DNA of 64,000 nt, from the NCBI RefSeq assembly GCF_037975245.1, contig NC_092570.1:19933418-19997417 (forward strand). The letters run 5' to 3'. Shown here one piece after another: positions 48,733 to 59,893 of this stretch. Every line of letters begins with the position of its first letter. Within the stretch, counting starts at the first letter, position 1. Under the pieces are notes generated by a model that did no database searches, had not been told where the DNA came from, and saw only the letters and a program-made list of their open reading frames with translations. The translations under genes and the position numbers were made by a program. Source of the stretch: Apostichopus japonicus. Taxonomy: Eukaryota; Echinodermata; Holothuroidea; Aspidochirotida; Stichopodidae.

Positions 48733-49097
48733 CAGGGCTTCCCTACCTGGAGTGCATGAACCCCCAGGGGTTCGTGAGACGTTTCTGATAGTAAAAACTA
48801 GATTACTTTTTGTTGAGCTAACATCTGATATGTCATATAATTTAGTAATGTACAAAAGTCGTACCTAGCGATAAACTCTTTTCGCGTTCCATACGCATAT
48901 ATTGCCATGGTAGTACCGTACCATGCATGTGATACTTGATCTTTTACGAATCACTGTTATGCGTATTATAGTATAATAATGACTCAGATCGTGTCTCCAA
49001 AAGTTGGTGGTTTCGTGGGCAACTCTAACATCTACAGGGGGTTCGTGGGGGGGGGGGTGGGGGTAAAGTTAGGGAAACCTAAGTTAGGGAAACCCTG
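48733..49097. mobile_element. hAT-type MITE copy 2 (365 bp)
   Basis: The left end CAGGGCTTCCCTACC and the right end (inverse of CAGGGTTTCCCTAAC) are flanked by a perfect 8-bp duplication CTTTAAGC (48725-48732 and 49098-49105). The interior matches the copy at 40968-41473 with about 140 bp missing, and the right end has a small local duplication (AAGTTAGGGAAACC twice). Confidence 0.9.
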
Positions 49098-49105
49098 CTT
49101 TAAGC

Positions 49106-49860
49106 AATCTGGAGGAGTTCAAGATAGCCCCCTCCCCACCTTTTGAATCCACGTACACGTCACTGAGACAGATTGATATAAACTTTCGCAGTTTAAATGT
49201 AGGATTCATTATGTATTTAGTTTTATGCATATACTAAATCACGATTCTAGAAACTTAAAGTGTATTAAAACATTTAAAAAGTATCCTCTCCAAATGAAGT
49301 AAAAGAGTTGGTCAAATATTGCAACCGTCATTTCGTACATATGCATACAACCCGAAAAAAAAGCGATCTGCGTTTGCATTTTTGACTGTCATCTTCTGAC
49401 TGCTATTATCTTTATTCTAGATAATCGTAATTTCGCTTTCGAGTTAGAAAGAATGTACGCACAAATTATAGGTTGGGAGCATATGTAGCTTGTATTTCTT
49501 ATTTTGGTCCAAGATCTTCAAGAGTACACCGAAACCTCTCACATCGATAACACACAATTGACTGATATACTGATAATTTACTAACCGCATCACCTTTAAC
49601 AGAAATACTAATGCAATGTTTATAAATCTTGCAAAATAAGACGAATTTCATGAAAAAAAAGAAAGAAGAAGACAAAACTAAGAAAAAATTCCAAGCAAGA
49701 TCCCGTTCTGTCGGCAGGCATAGAGGCTTCACGGAATTGTGGGGTGTTTCGAAAACTTAGGAGAAGAACTTGGAGATGTTCTGACAGCACCAGTCAAACC
49801 AATCCTGAATAGTTTAAAAATTACGTTATTCCTGGTCATTGGTGACCACTTCAGTGTCCC
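49106..49860. other. spacer between the MITE and the telomere-like array
   Basis: AT-rich single-copy-looking sequence with no recognised gene or element. It runs directly into TTAGGGTACGGG repeats at 49861. Confidence 0.5.
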
Positions 49861-52421
49861 TTAGGGTACGGGTTAGGGTACGGGTTAGGGTACGGGTTAG
49901 GGTACGGGTTAGGGTACGGGTTAGGGGTACGGGTTAGGGTACGGGTTAGGGTTAGGGTTAGGGTTAGGGTACGGGTTAGGGTACGGGTTAGGGTACGAGT
50001 TAGGGTTAGGGTTAGGGTACGGGTACGGGTACGGGTACGGGTTAGGGTACGGGTCAGGGTACGGGTCAGGGTACGGGTTAGGGTACGGGTTAGGGTACGG
50101 GTTAGGGTACGGGTACGGGTTAGGGTACGGGTTAGGGTTAGGGTTAGGGTTAGGGTACGGGTTAGGGTACGGGTTAGGGTACGGGTTAGGGTACGGGTTA
50201 GGGTACGGGTTAGGGTACGGGTTAGGGTACGGGTTAGGGTTACGGTTAGGGTACGGGTTAGGGTTAGGGTACGGGTTAGGGTTAGGGTACGGGTTAGGGT
50301 TAGGGTACGGGTTAGGGTTAGGGTACGGGTACGGGTTAGGGTACGGGTTAGGGTACGGGTTAGGGTACGGGTACGGGTTAGGGTACGGGTACGGGTTAGG
50401 GGTTAGGGTTAGGGGTTAGGGTACGGGTTAGGGTACGGGTTAGGGTTAGGGTACGGGTTAGGGTACGGGTTAGGGTTAGGGTACGGGTTAGGGTACGGGT
50501 TAGGGTACGGGTTAGGGTACGGGTTAGGGTACGGGTTAGGGTTAGGGTACGGGTTAGGGTTAGGGTACGGGTACGGGTTAGGGTACGGGTTAGGGTACGG
50601 GTTAGGGTACGGGTTAGGGTACGGGTTAGGGTTAGGGTACGGGTTAGGGTACGGGTTAGGGTACGGGTTAGGGTTAGGGTACGGGTTAGGGTTAGGGTAC
50701 GGGTTAGGGTACGGGTTAGGGTACGGGTTAGGGTACGGGTTAGGGTACGGGTTAGGGTACGGGTACGGGTTAGGGTACGGGTTAGGGTACGGGTTAGGGT
50801 TAGGGGTTAGGGTTAGGGTTAGGGTACGGGTTAGGGTACGGGTTACGGTTAGGGGTTAGGGGTTAGGGTTAGGGTACGGGTTAGGGGTTAGGGTTAGGGG
50901 TTAGGGTTAGGGGTTAGGGTTAGGGTACGGGTTAGGGTACGGGTTAGGGTACGGGTTAGGGTACGGGTTAGGGTACGGGTTATGGTTAGGGGGTTAGGAT
51001 ACGGGTTAGGGTTAGGATACTGGTTAGGGTACGGGTTAGGGTACGGGTTAGGGTTAGGGTACGGGTTAGGGTACGGGTTAGGGTACGGGTACGGGTTAGG
51101 GTACGGGTTAGGGTTAGGGTACGGGTTAGGGTACGGGTTAGGGTACGGGTTAGGGTACGGGTACGGGTACGGGTACGGGTACGGGTACGGGTACGGGTAC
51201 GGGGTACGGGTACGGGTACGGGTACGGGTACGGGGTTAGGGTACGGGTACGGGGTTATGGTTAGGGTACGGGGTTAGGGTTAGGGTACGGGGTTAGGGTT
51301 AGGGTACGGGTTAGGGTACGGGTTAGGGTACGGGTTAGGGTACGGGATAGGGTACGGGTTAGGGTACGGGTTAGGGTACGGGTTAGGGTACGGGTTAGGG
51401 TACGGGTACGGGTACGGGTTAGGGTACGGGTTAGGGTACGGGTTAGGGTACGGGTTAGGGTACGGGTTAGGGTACGGGTTAGGGTACGGGTTAGGGTTAG
51501 GGTTAGGGTACGGGTTAGGGTACGGGTTAGGGTACGGGTTAGGGTTAGGGTACGGGTACGGGTTAGGGTACGGGTTAGGGTTAGGGTACGGGTTAGGGTT
51601 AGGGTACGGGTTAGGGTTAGGGTACGGGTACGGGTTAGGGTACGGGTTAGGGTACGGGTTAGGGTACGGGTTAGGGTACGGGTACGGGTTAGGGTACGGG
51701 TTAGGGTACGGGTTAGGGTACGGGTTAGGGTACGGGTTAGGGTACGGGTTAGGGTACGGGTTAGGGTTAGGGTACGGGTTAGGGTACGGGTTAGGGTACG
51801 GGTTAGGGTACGGGTTAGGGTACGGGTTAGGGTACGGGTACGGGTTAGGGTAGGGTTAGGGTTAGGGTTAGGGTACGGGTTAGGGTTAGGGTACGGGTTA
51901 GGGTACGGGTACGGGTTAGGGTTAGGGTACGGGTTAGCGTTAGGGTACGGGTTAGGGTACGGGTACGGGTTAGGGTACGGGTTAGGGTTAGGGTACGGGT
52001 TAGGGTTAGGGTACGGGTTAGGGTACGGGTTAGGGTTAGGGTTAGGGTTAGGGTTAGGGTTAGGGTTAGGGTTAGGGTTAGGGTTAGGGTTAGGGTTAGG
52101 GTTAGGGTTAGGGTTAGGGTTAGGGTTAGGGTTAGGGTTAGGGTTAGGGTTAGGGTTAGGGTTAGGGTTAGGGTTAGGGTTAGGGTTAGGGTTAGGGTTA
52201 GGGTTAGGGTTAGGGTTAGGGTTAGGGTTAGGGTTAGGGTTAGGGTTAGGGTTAGGGTTAGGGTTAGGGTTAGGGTTAGGGTTAGGGTTAGGGTTAGGGT
52301 TAGGGTTAGGGTTAGGGTTAGGGTTAGGGTTAGGGTTAGGGTTAGGGTTAGGGTTAGGGTTAGGGTTAGGGTTAGGGTTAGGGTTAGGGTTAGGGTTAGG
52401 GTTAGGGTTAGGGTTAGGGTT
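49861..52421 (+). repeat. internal telomere-like array (TTAGGG/TACGGG, then pure TTAGGG)
   Basis: About 2.56 kb of hexamers in canonical G-strand orientation. From 49861 to about 52029, TTAGGG alternates irregularly with TACGGG, most often as TTAGGGTACGGG; a run of mainly TACGGG spans about 51150-51245. From 52030 to 52421 the array is pure TTAGGG (about 65 copies). Long open frames across it (NPNPNP on one strand, GLGYG on the other) are repeat artefacts. It is separated from the terminal tract by about 11.4 kb of subtelomeric units. Confidence 0.95.
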
Positions 52422-52672
52422 CAGACACTTGGACACTCGGGACCTAGAAATGGACGGTCGGGACTTGAAAATGGACGGTCGGGACTTGAAAATGGACGGT
52501 CGGGACTTGGCACTTTTTCGAAAAATGTTAGAGTACGAAAATGGACGGTCGGGACTTCAAAATGGACGGTTGGGACCTGAAAATGGACGGTCGGGACTTG
52601 GAAATGGACGATCGGGACTTGGAAATGGACGGTCGGGACCTAATGAAAATGGACGGTCGGGACTTGACAAAA
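52422..52672 (+). repeat. ~21-bp GGACGGTCGGGAC minisatellite
   Basis: About ten copies of a unit such as AAATGGACGGTCGGGACTTG follow the telomere-like array immediately. Shorter clusters of the same unit mark the starts of the large units at 56641-56698 and 59894-59951 and appear at 63555-63590 and 63817-63840, the last one again abutting TTAGGG repeats. Confidence 0.9.
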
Positions 52673-52984
52673 TATTATAAAAAAAATACTTCCCCGTGGG
52701 TGGGGGTGTCGAAAATAATTTTTTTAGGTACCCCTGCACCCCCTCGACAAATTGGCGCCATTTTGGTAAAAATTGGAGGGGGGTGAATTTTGGGGGTGGG
52801 GGACCCCCTTCCCAAGTGCAAAACTTGGGCGGGCACCTTCAAACATTTTTTACACTTCCGTTACATCCTATCGATGACGTCATAAAAATTTCAGCTCATT
52901 TGCATATTCGGTTAATTAATTAAAAATCATTAACCAATCTGCCTAACACTAAATTACTCTATATACGGGAAAATACCGACTTTT

Positions 52985-54150
52985 ATACTTTGGAACGTTA
53001 CCATGGTTACTGGGTCAGTCCGATTTCCCCAATCTTTTCAGGGTACCACCGCTAGGGTGTCACCTGTCCGAAATAGGATGAAACTGATAGGTTCGATACT
53101 TCCCCGGGGTGGTGGGGGGGTCATTTTGAAAAAAATCTAAAACGGCCAAAATAATTAGTGTTACTACGTACGGGAAAACCCCGACCCATCTACTTTAGAG
53201 CGTTAACATGGTTACTGGAGTGGTCCGATTACGGCCATCCTATCAGGGTACCACCGCTAGTGTGTCCCCTTTCCGAATTAGTATGAAACTTGTAGGTACC
53301 TCTCATTCCTGGGTGATAGGGGGGTCATTTTGAAACAAAATCTGAAAAGGCATAATAATTTGCTATATACGTTTTTGAAAATCCCGACCCTTCTACTTTG
53401 GAGCGTTACCATGGTTACTGGGGTGGTCCGACTACGGCCATCTTTTCGGGGTACACCCGCTAGGGTGTCCCCTTTCCGAAATAGGATAAAACTATTAGGT
53501 GCGTCTCTTCTCCGGGGTGGTGGGGGGTCATTTTGGAAAAAATCCGAAAAGGTCATAATAATTAGTGTTACTATGTACGGGAAAATCCCGACTCTTCTAC
53601 TTTGGAGCGTTACCATGGTTACTGGGGTGGTCCGATTACGCCATCTTTTAAGGGTACCACCGCTAGGGTGTCCCCTTTCCAAATTAGAATGAAAATTGTA
53701 GGTGTGTCACTTCTCCGGGATGGTGGGGGGGTCATTTTGGAAAAAATCCGAAAAAGTCATAATAATTAGTGTTACTATGTACGGGAAAATCCCGACCCTT
53801 CTACTTGGAGCGTTACCATGGTTACTGGGGTGGTCCGATTACGGCCATCTTTTCGGGGTACCACCGCTAGGGTGTCCCCTTTCTAAAATAGGATGAAACC
53901 TGTAGGTGGGTCTCTTCTCTGGGGTGGTAGGGGGGTCAGTTTTGAAAAAATCCGAAAAAGTCATAATAATTAGTGTTACTATGTACGGGAAAATCCCGAC
54001 CCTTCTACTTTGGAGCGTTACCATGGTTACTGGGGTGGTCCGATTACGGCCATCTTTTAAGGGTACCACCGCTAGGGTGTCCCCTTTCCAAATTAGAATG
54101 AAACTCATAGGTGTGTTGCTTCTCCGGGGTGTTAGGGGGGTCATTTTGAG
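52985..54150 (+). repeat. ~205-bp sub-repeats of unit 1
   Basis: Six tandem copies are marked by GGAGCGTTACCATGGTTACT at about 53000, 53200, 53400, 53605, 53807 and 54013. Each also has GGGTACCACCGCTAGGGTGT, CTTCTCCGGGGTGG and ATAATTAGTGTTACTATGTA. Equivalent blocks have four shorter (~175-bp) copies in unit 2 and six in unit 3, so copy number varies between units. Confidence 0.9.
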
Positions 54151-56640
54151 AAAAAGTACAAACAGTCAGCAGAAAACTCTCGGTAGCGTGCGCCATGGAA
54201 CGCCCGGAAGGCATTAAATTCCCCCACCACTCCCCACGTCTCCGAACCGCCAAAATAATCTCAGATTCATCCTCAGCGCCCCAAGAAGCACCGGAACAGG
54301 TGTATTTCGTTCTTTTTTGGAGACACCCACTTGGGGTCGTGCCCCCCTCCCAATGGTTTTTGGCCCCCCACGCCCCCACACAACGCCTAATTCCAAAATT
54401 AACTTCAGATTCGTGATCAGCGTGTCGAGAACAACCAGAAAAGATACACACTGCCCGTCTTTGCGACAAAAATTATTTTCACCCAAAAAAACCATAAGGG
54501 GTAAGTACCCCTTACGGTTTTTACCGAAATTGCCCAAAAAATGGATTTGGTCAAAATGACGTCACAGGGGGTAATCGATGCCCAGGAGTCCAAATCTGCA
54601 ACTCCCATGTCCATACCTGCTTCCGTTCGGAAGATACGTGGTCCCAGAGGACCCGATAGAAATACGTGTTCTTCATAAGTGCAAAAGTTGGAAAACCCCC
54701 TCTTGTCAACCCCCCCTCCTGTCCTCTCTGAAGTACCCATCGACATGAAATTTTGACGTGTAGTAGAAGACACCCTCGTCATTGTCATACATCAATTTCG
54801 TGTAATTATCTGACCGGAAAAGGCTCTTTGTCTATATGATTTCTACTTGCGCCAAAAATAGGTGTTTTTGTCTTGAAAAGTTAAAAAAGTACCTCTTTTC
54901 GGTACCCCTTCCTTTCCACCGAGGGTATGTGACGGGGCTGAATTTTTGTTATGTGGGAGAAGAGAGTCGTAGCTACGTGTAGACAACTCATACGGTAGCA
55001 TTAATTTTCGGGAAGGGGGTATAGTCTATACGTTTTTGAGGTCCCCCCAAAAATAGGTGTTTTTCACCGGTAGCAGCTATGATAACCCTAAACAAGGACG
55101 CCAGCGCCGACGTCAACATTTGAGCAGCTTTTTTAATACCTTAGGTCAAATGGAAATCAGGCAAAGTCATAATCGATGGATAGCCCTATCTGTGATCTTT
55201 AATTACCGGATGTCCCGTTTCCACCGGATGCCCGGTTTTGCTGTAGCGTGACGTCACATCGACCCTCTTTTCGACATGTCTGTACCCATATCTCAACAAC
55301 GGAACATCTGATCGTTGCTAAAATAGCACCAATGGATTCGGCATGTCCGAAACTATCGGTAACAATATTTTCATGTATTTCGCGTGATTTTTAATTTCTG
55401 ACGTCATCGGGTGGTGGCGCTATTTTCGGCGAAAATTTCAGATTCACCCAATTTGCTCGAAATTTCAGATTTAGGTAGAACTGATAACTACAAATTATAA
55501 AACGTTAGTTTGATTCAATTCCAGTCTTTGATTATTATTTTATATTTTTTTAAAGTATTTTCTCATTAATATTTTATTTTGGCCGCCATTTTGTCAAACA
55601 TTGATGATTTTTTTTGAAATTCATAGAATCGATAGAACATGTCCTGACATATTTTTACTGCTATTTAAAAGGCAATCGATTATCTAGTTTTGCAATGATC
55701 GACAATATTGCGTTTGGTGACGTCACTTCCGGTCAGAATAAAAAAGGGTCAAAAGCGGAACTTATTTTGTACCGACTCAAGTGATAAGTCTTCGGTGTGA
55801 GTTACAAGTCGATAGCTGATTCCTCCCGTCTCAGAAACGGACCCCTAGGTAAAACTTTAAAGCGCCCTCATTCAGAAAGTAAACGACTTGAAACAAGTTT
55901 AAGATAATCACGTGATAGTACGCATCGAGTTACATCACGACACCAATTTGTGTCTCGAAAAACCATATCGTGTACACACAGGAGTCGAATATGCTAACCC
56001 TAAGCTAACCCCAGCTAACCCTAGGGGTTGGGGTTAACTTTGAGTGGCAGCCATCTTGGATTGGTATGACCTTAGGTCAAAAAAAAACTTTTGACCATTT
56101 TTGGTGGTCCTACTTATCATATCGAATAAAAAAAAAGAAAAAATTGATGAATTAAATTTTTGACCTCTGATTGACCTTTGACCCGATGACCTCATGGCCG
56201 AAATTTTTCAGGTGACCTTTCCTTATGACCTCACACGTCATCGTTGCAAGTTTCGTGGTATTCGGTCACTCTCACGATCTTTGACCTTTTGTGGAAGGAA
56301 CGACAGTTTTGACCTTTGACCCTCTATAACACATGAACCGGAAGTGACATATACTTGCCCTTTGCATATGTCAGTGCCCTATTGACCCTTAACAACCACA
56401 AGAAATTTGGAGGTCAGAGATCAAAGTTTACGATTTTCGACCTTAACCCTAGGGGTAGTCATTTTTCAAAATAAAGTAGTAAATTAGTATGGTAAATCAC
56501 TGGAATTTTATGGCTTTAATAAAAAGTCATGTGACCCAAACTGACCGGAAGTGTTGGTGGGTGTACTGTGACAACAGTTCAGCCCTTTGACCAAATATCG
56601 GCCCCCCGTAACCCCCACTTTTGGAGATAGACCAAAAAAA

Positions 56641-59600
56641 ATGGACACTCGGGACCTGGAAATGGACGGTCGGGACCTGGAAATGGACACTCGGGACTCA
56701 GGCACCTACAACACTAAATTCTGGAAATACCGACTCTTATACTTTGGAGCGTTACCATGGTTACAAGGTCAGTCCGATTTATCCCATCTTTTCAGGGTAC
56801 CACCGCTGGGGTGTCCTCTTTCTAAAATACCATAAAACATGTAGGTGCGTTCCTTCCCCGGGGTGATAGGGGGGTCATTTTGAAAAAATCCTAAAAATTC
56901 CTAAAAATTCCGACCCTTCTACTTTGGAGCGTTACCATGGTTACTTGGGTAGTCCGATTATGGCCATCTTTTCAGGGTACCACCGCTAGGGTGTCTTCTT
57001 TCTAAAATACCATGAAACTTGTAGGTGCGTTTCTTCCCCGGGGTGATAGGAGGGTCATTTTGAAAAACTTCCTAAAAATTCCGACCATTCTACTTGGAGC
57101 GTTACCATGGTCACTTGGGTAGTCCGATTATGGCCATCTTCTCAGGGTACCACCTTTAGGGTGTCCTTTTTCTAAAATACTATGAAACTTGTAGGTGCGT
57201 TTCTTCCCCGGGGTGATAGGGGGGTCATTTTGAAATAAAATCCAAAAAAATTCCGACCCTTCTATTTTGGAGCGTTACCATGGTTACTAGGTGAGTCCAA
57301 ATTACCCAATCTTTTAAGGGTACCACCGCTAGGGTGTCCCCTTTCCAAAATTAGAATAAAACTCATAGGTTTGTCACTTCTCCGGGGTGGTAGGGGGGTC
57401 ATTTTGAGAAAAAGTACAAACAGTCAGCAGAAAACTCTCGGTAGCGTGCGCCATGGAACGCCCGGAAGGCATTAAATTCCCCCACCACTCCCCACGTCTC
57501 CGAACCGCCAAAATAATATCAGATTCATCATCAGCGCCCCAAGAAGCACCGGAACAGGTGTATTTCGTTCTTTTTTGGAGACACCCACTTGGGGTCGTGC
57601 CCCCCTCCCAATGGTTTTTGGCCCCCCACGCCCCCACACAACGCCTAATTCCAAAATTAACTTCAGATTCGTGATCAGCGTGTCGAGAACAACCAGAAAA
57701 GATACACACTGCCCGTCTTTGCGACAAAAATTATTTTCACCCAAAAAAACCATAAGGGGTACCCCTTACGGTTTTTACCGAAATTGCCCAAAAAATGGAT
57801 TTGGTCAAAATGACGTCACAGGGGGTAATCGATGCCCAGGAGTCCAAATCTGCAACTCCCATGTCCATACCTGCTTCCGTTCGGGAGATACGTGGTCCCA
57901 GAGGACCCGATAGAAATACGTGTTCTTCATAAGTGCAAAAGTTGGAAAACCCCCTCTTGTCAACCCCCCCTCCTGTCCTCTCTGAAGTACCCATCGACAT
58001 GAAATTTTGACGTGTAGTAGAAGACACCCTCGTCATTGTCATACATCAATTTCGTGTAATTATCTGACCGGAAAAGGCTCTTTGTCTATATGATTTCTAC
58101 TTGCGCCAAAAATAGGTGTTTTTGTCTTGAAAAGTTAAAAAAGTACCTCTTTTCGGTACCCCTTCCTTTCCACCGAGGGTATGTGACGGGGCTGAATTTT
58201 TGTTATGTGGGAGAAGAGAGTCGTAGCTACGTGTAGACAACTCATACGGTAGCATTAATTTTCGGGAAGGGGGTATAGTCTATACGTTTTTGAGGTCCCC
58301 CCAAAAATAGGTGTTTTTCACCGGTAGCAGCTATGATAACCCTAAACAAGGACGCCAGCGCCGACGTCAACATTTGAGGAGCTTTTTTAATACCTTAGGT
58401 CAAATGGAAATCAGGCAAAGTTATAATCGATGGATAGCCCTATCTGTGATCTTTAATTACCGGATGTCCCGTTTCCACCGGATGCCCGGTTTTGCTGTAG
58501 CGTGACGTCACATCGACCCTCTTTTCGACATGTCTGTACCCATATCTCAACAACGGAACATCTGATCGTTGCTAAAATAGCACCAATGGATTCGGCATGT
58601 CCGAAACTATCGGTAACAATATTTTCATGTATTTCGCGTGATTTTTAATTTCTGACGTCATCGGGTGGTGGCGCTATTTTCGGCGAAAATTTCAGATTCA
58701 CCCAATTTGCTCGAAATTTCAGATTTAGGTAGAACTGATAGCTACAAATTATAAAACGTTAGTTTGATTCAATTCCGGTCTTTGATTATTATTTTATATT
58801 TTTTTAAAGTATTTTCTCATTAATATTTTATTTTGGCCGCCATTTTGTCAAACATTGATGATTTTTTTTGAAATTCATAGAATCGATAGAACATGTCCTG
58901 ACATATTTTTACTGCTATTTAAAAGGCAATCGATTATCTAGTTTTGCAATGATCGACAATATTGCGTTTGGTGACGTCACTTCCGGTCAGAATAAAAAAG
59001 GGTCAAAAGCGGAACTTATTTTGTACCGACTCAAGTGATAAGTCTTCGGTGTGAGTTACAAGTCGATAGCTGATTCCTCCCGTCTCAGAAACGGACCCCT
59101 AGGTAAAACTTTAAAGCGCCCTCATTCAGAAAGTAAACGACTTGAAACAAGTTTAAGATAATCACGTGATAGTACGCATCGAGTTACATCACGACACCAA
59201 TTTGTGTCTCGAAAAACCATATCGTGTACACACAGGAGACGAATATGCTAACCCTAAGCTAACCCTAGCTAACCCTAGGGGTTTGGGTTAACTTTGAGTG
59301 GCAGCCATCTTGGATTGGTATGACCTTAGGTCAAAAAAATACTTTTGACCATTTTTGGTGGTCCGACTAATCATATCGAATAAAAAAAAGAAAAAATTGA
59401 TGAATTAAATTTTTGACCTCTGATTGACCTTTGACCCGATGACCTCATGGCCGAAATTTTTCAGATGACCTTTCCTTATGACCTCACACGTCATCGTTGC
59501 AAGTTTCGTGGTATTCGGTCACTCTCACGATCTTTGACCTTTTGTGGAAGGAACGACAGTTTTGACCTTTGACCCTCTATAACACATGAACCGGAAGTGA

Positions 59601-59893
59601 CATATACTTGCCCTTTGCATATGTCAGTGCCCTATTGACCCTTAACAACCACAAGAAATTTGGAGGTCAGAGATCAAAGTTTACGATTTTCGACCTTAAC
59701 CCTAGGGGTAGTCATTTTTCAAAATAAAGTAGTAAACTAGTATGGTAAATCACTGGAATTTTATGGCTTTAATAAAAAGTCATGTGACCCAAACTGACCT
59801 GAAGTGTTGGTGGGTGTACTGTGACAACAGTTCAGCCCTTTGACCAAATATCGGCCCCCCGTAACCCCCACTTTTGGAGATAGACCAAAAAAA
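56641..59893 (+). repeat. subtelomeric unit 2 (3.25 kb)
   Basis: Begins with ATGGACACTCGGGACCTGG-type minisatellite copies, then four ~175-bp sub-repeats (56750-57410), then the complex region. From about 57411 onward it is nearly identical to unit 1, differing by scattered single bases and small indels. Conserved open frames across units reflect this identity, not selection. Confidence 0.9.

Larger units (their letters stand above)
52422..56640 (+). repeat. subtelomeric unit 1 (~4.2 kb)
   Basis: First of three tandem subtelomeric units. Order: the GGACGGTCGGGAC minisatellite, a spacer (52680-52980) largely specific to this unit, six ~205-bp sub-repeats (52985-54150), then ~2.5 kb of complex sequence (54150-56640) that recurs almost unchanged in the next unit. 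The complex part has four TGACGTCA palindromes (54557, 55249, 55399, 55718) and a TGACC-rich segment (56160-56420). No credible gene. Confidence 0.85.

Noticed and set aside
50982-52436. Long GLGYG and NPNPNP open frames
   Set aside because: Direct translation of telomere-like hexamer repeats; no start context or non-repetitive sequence.
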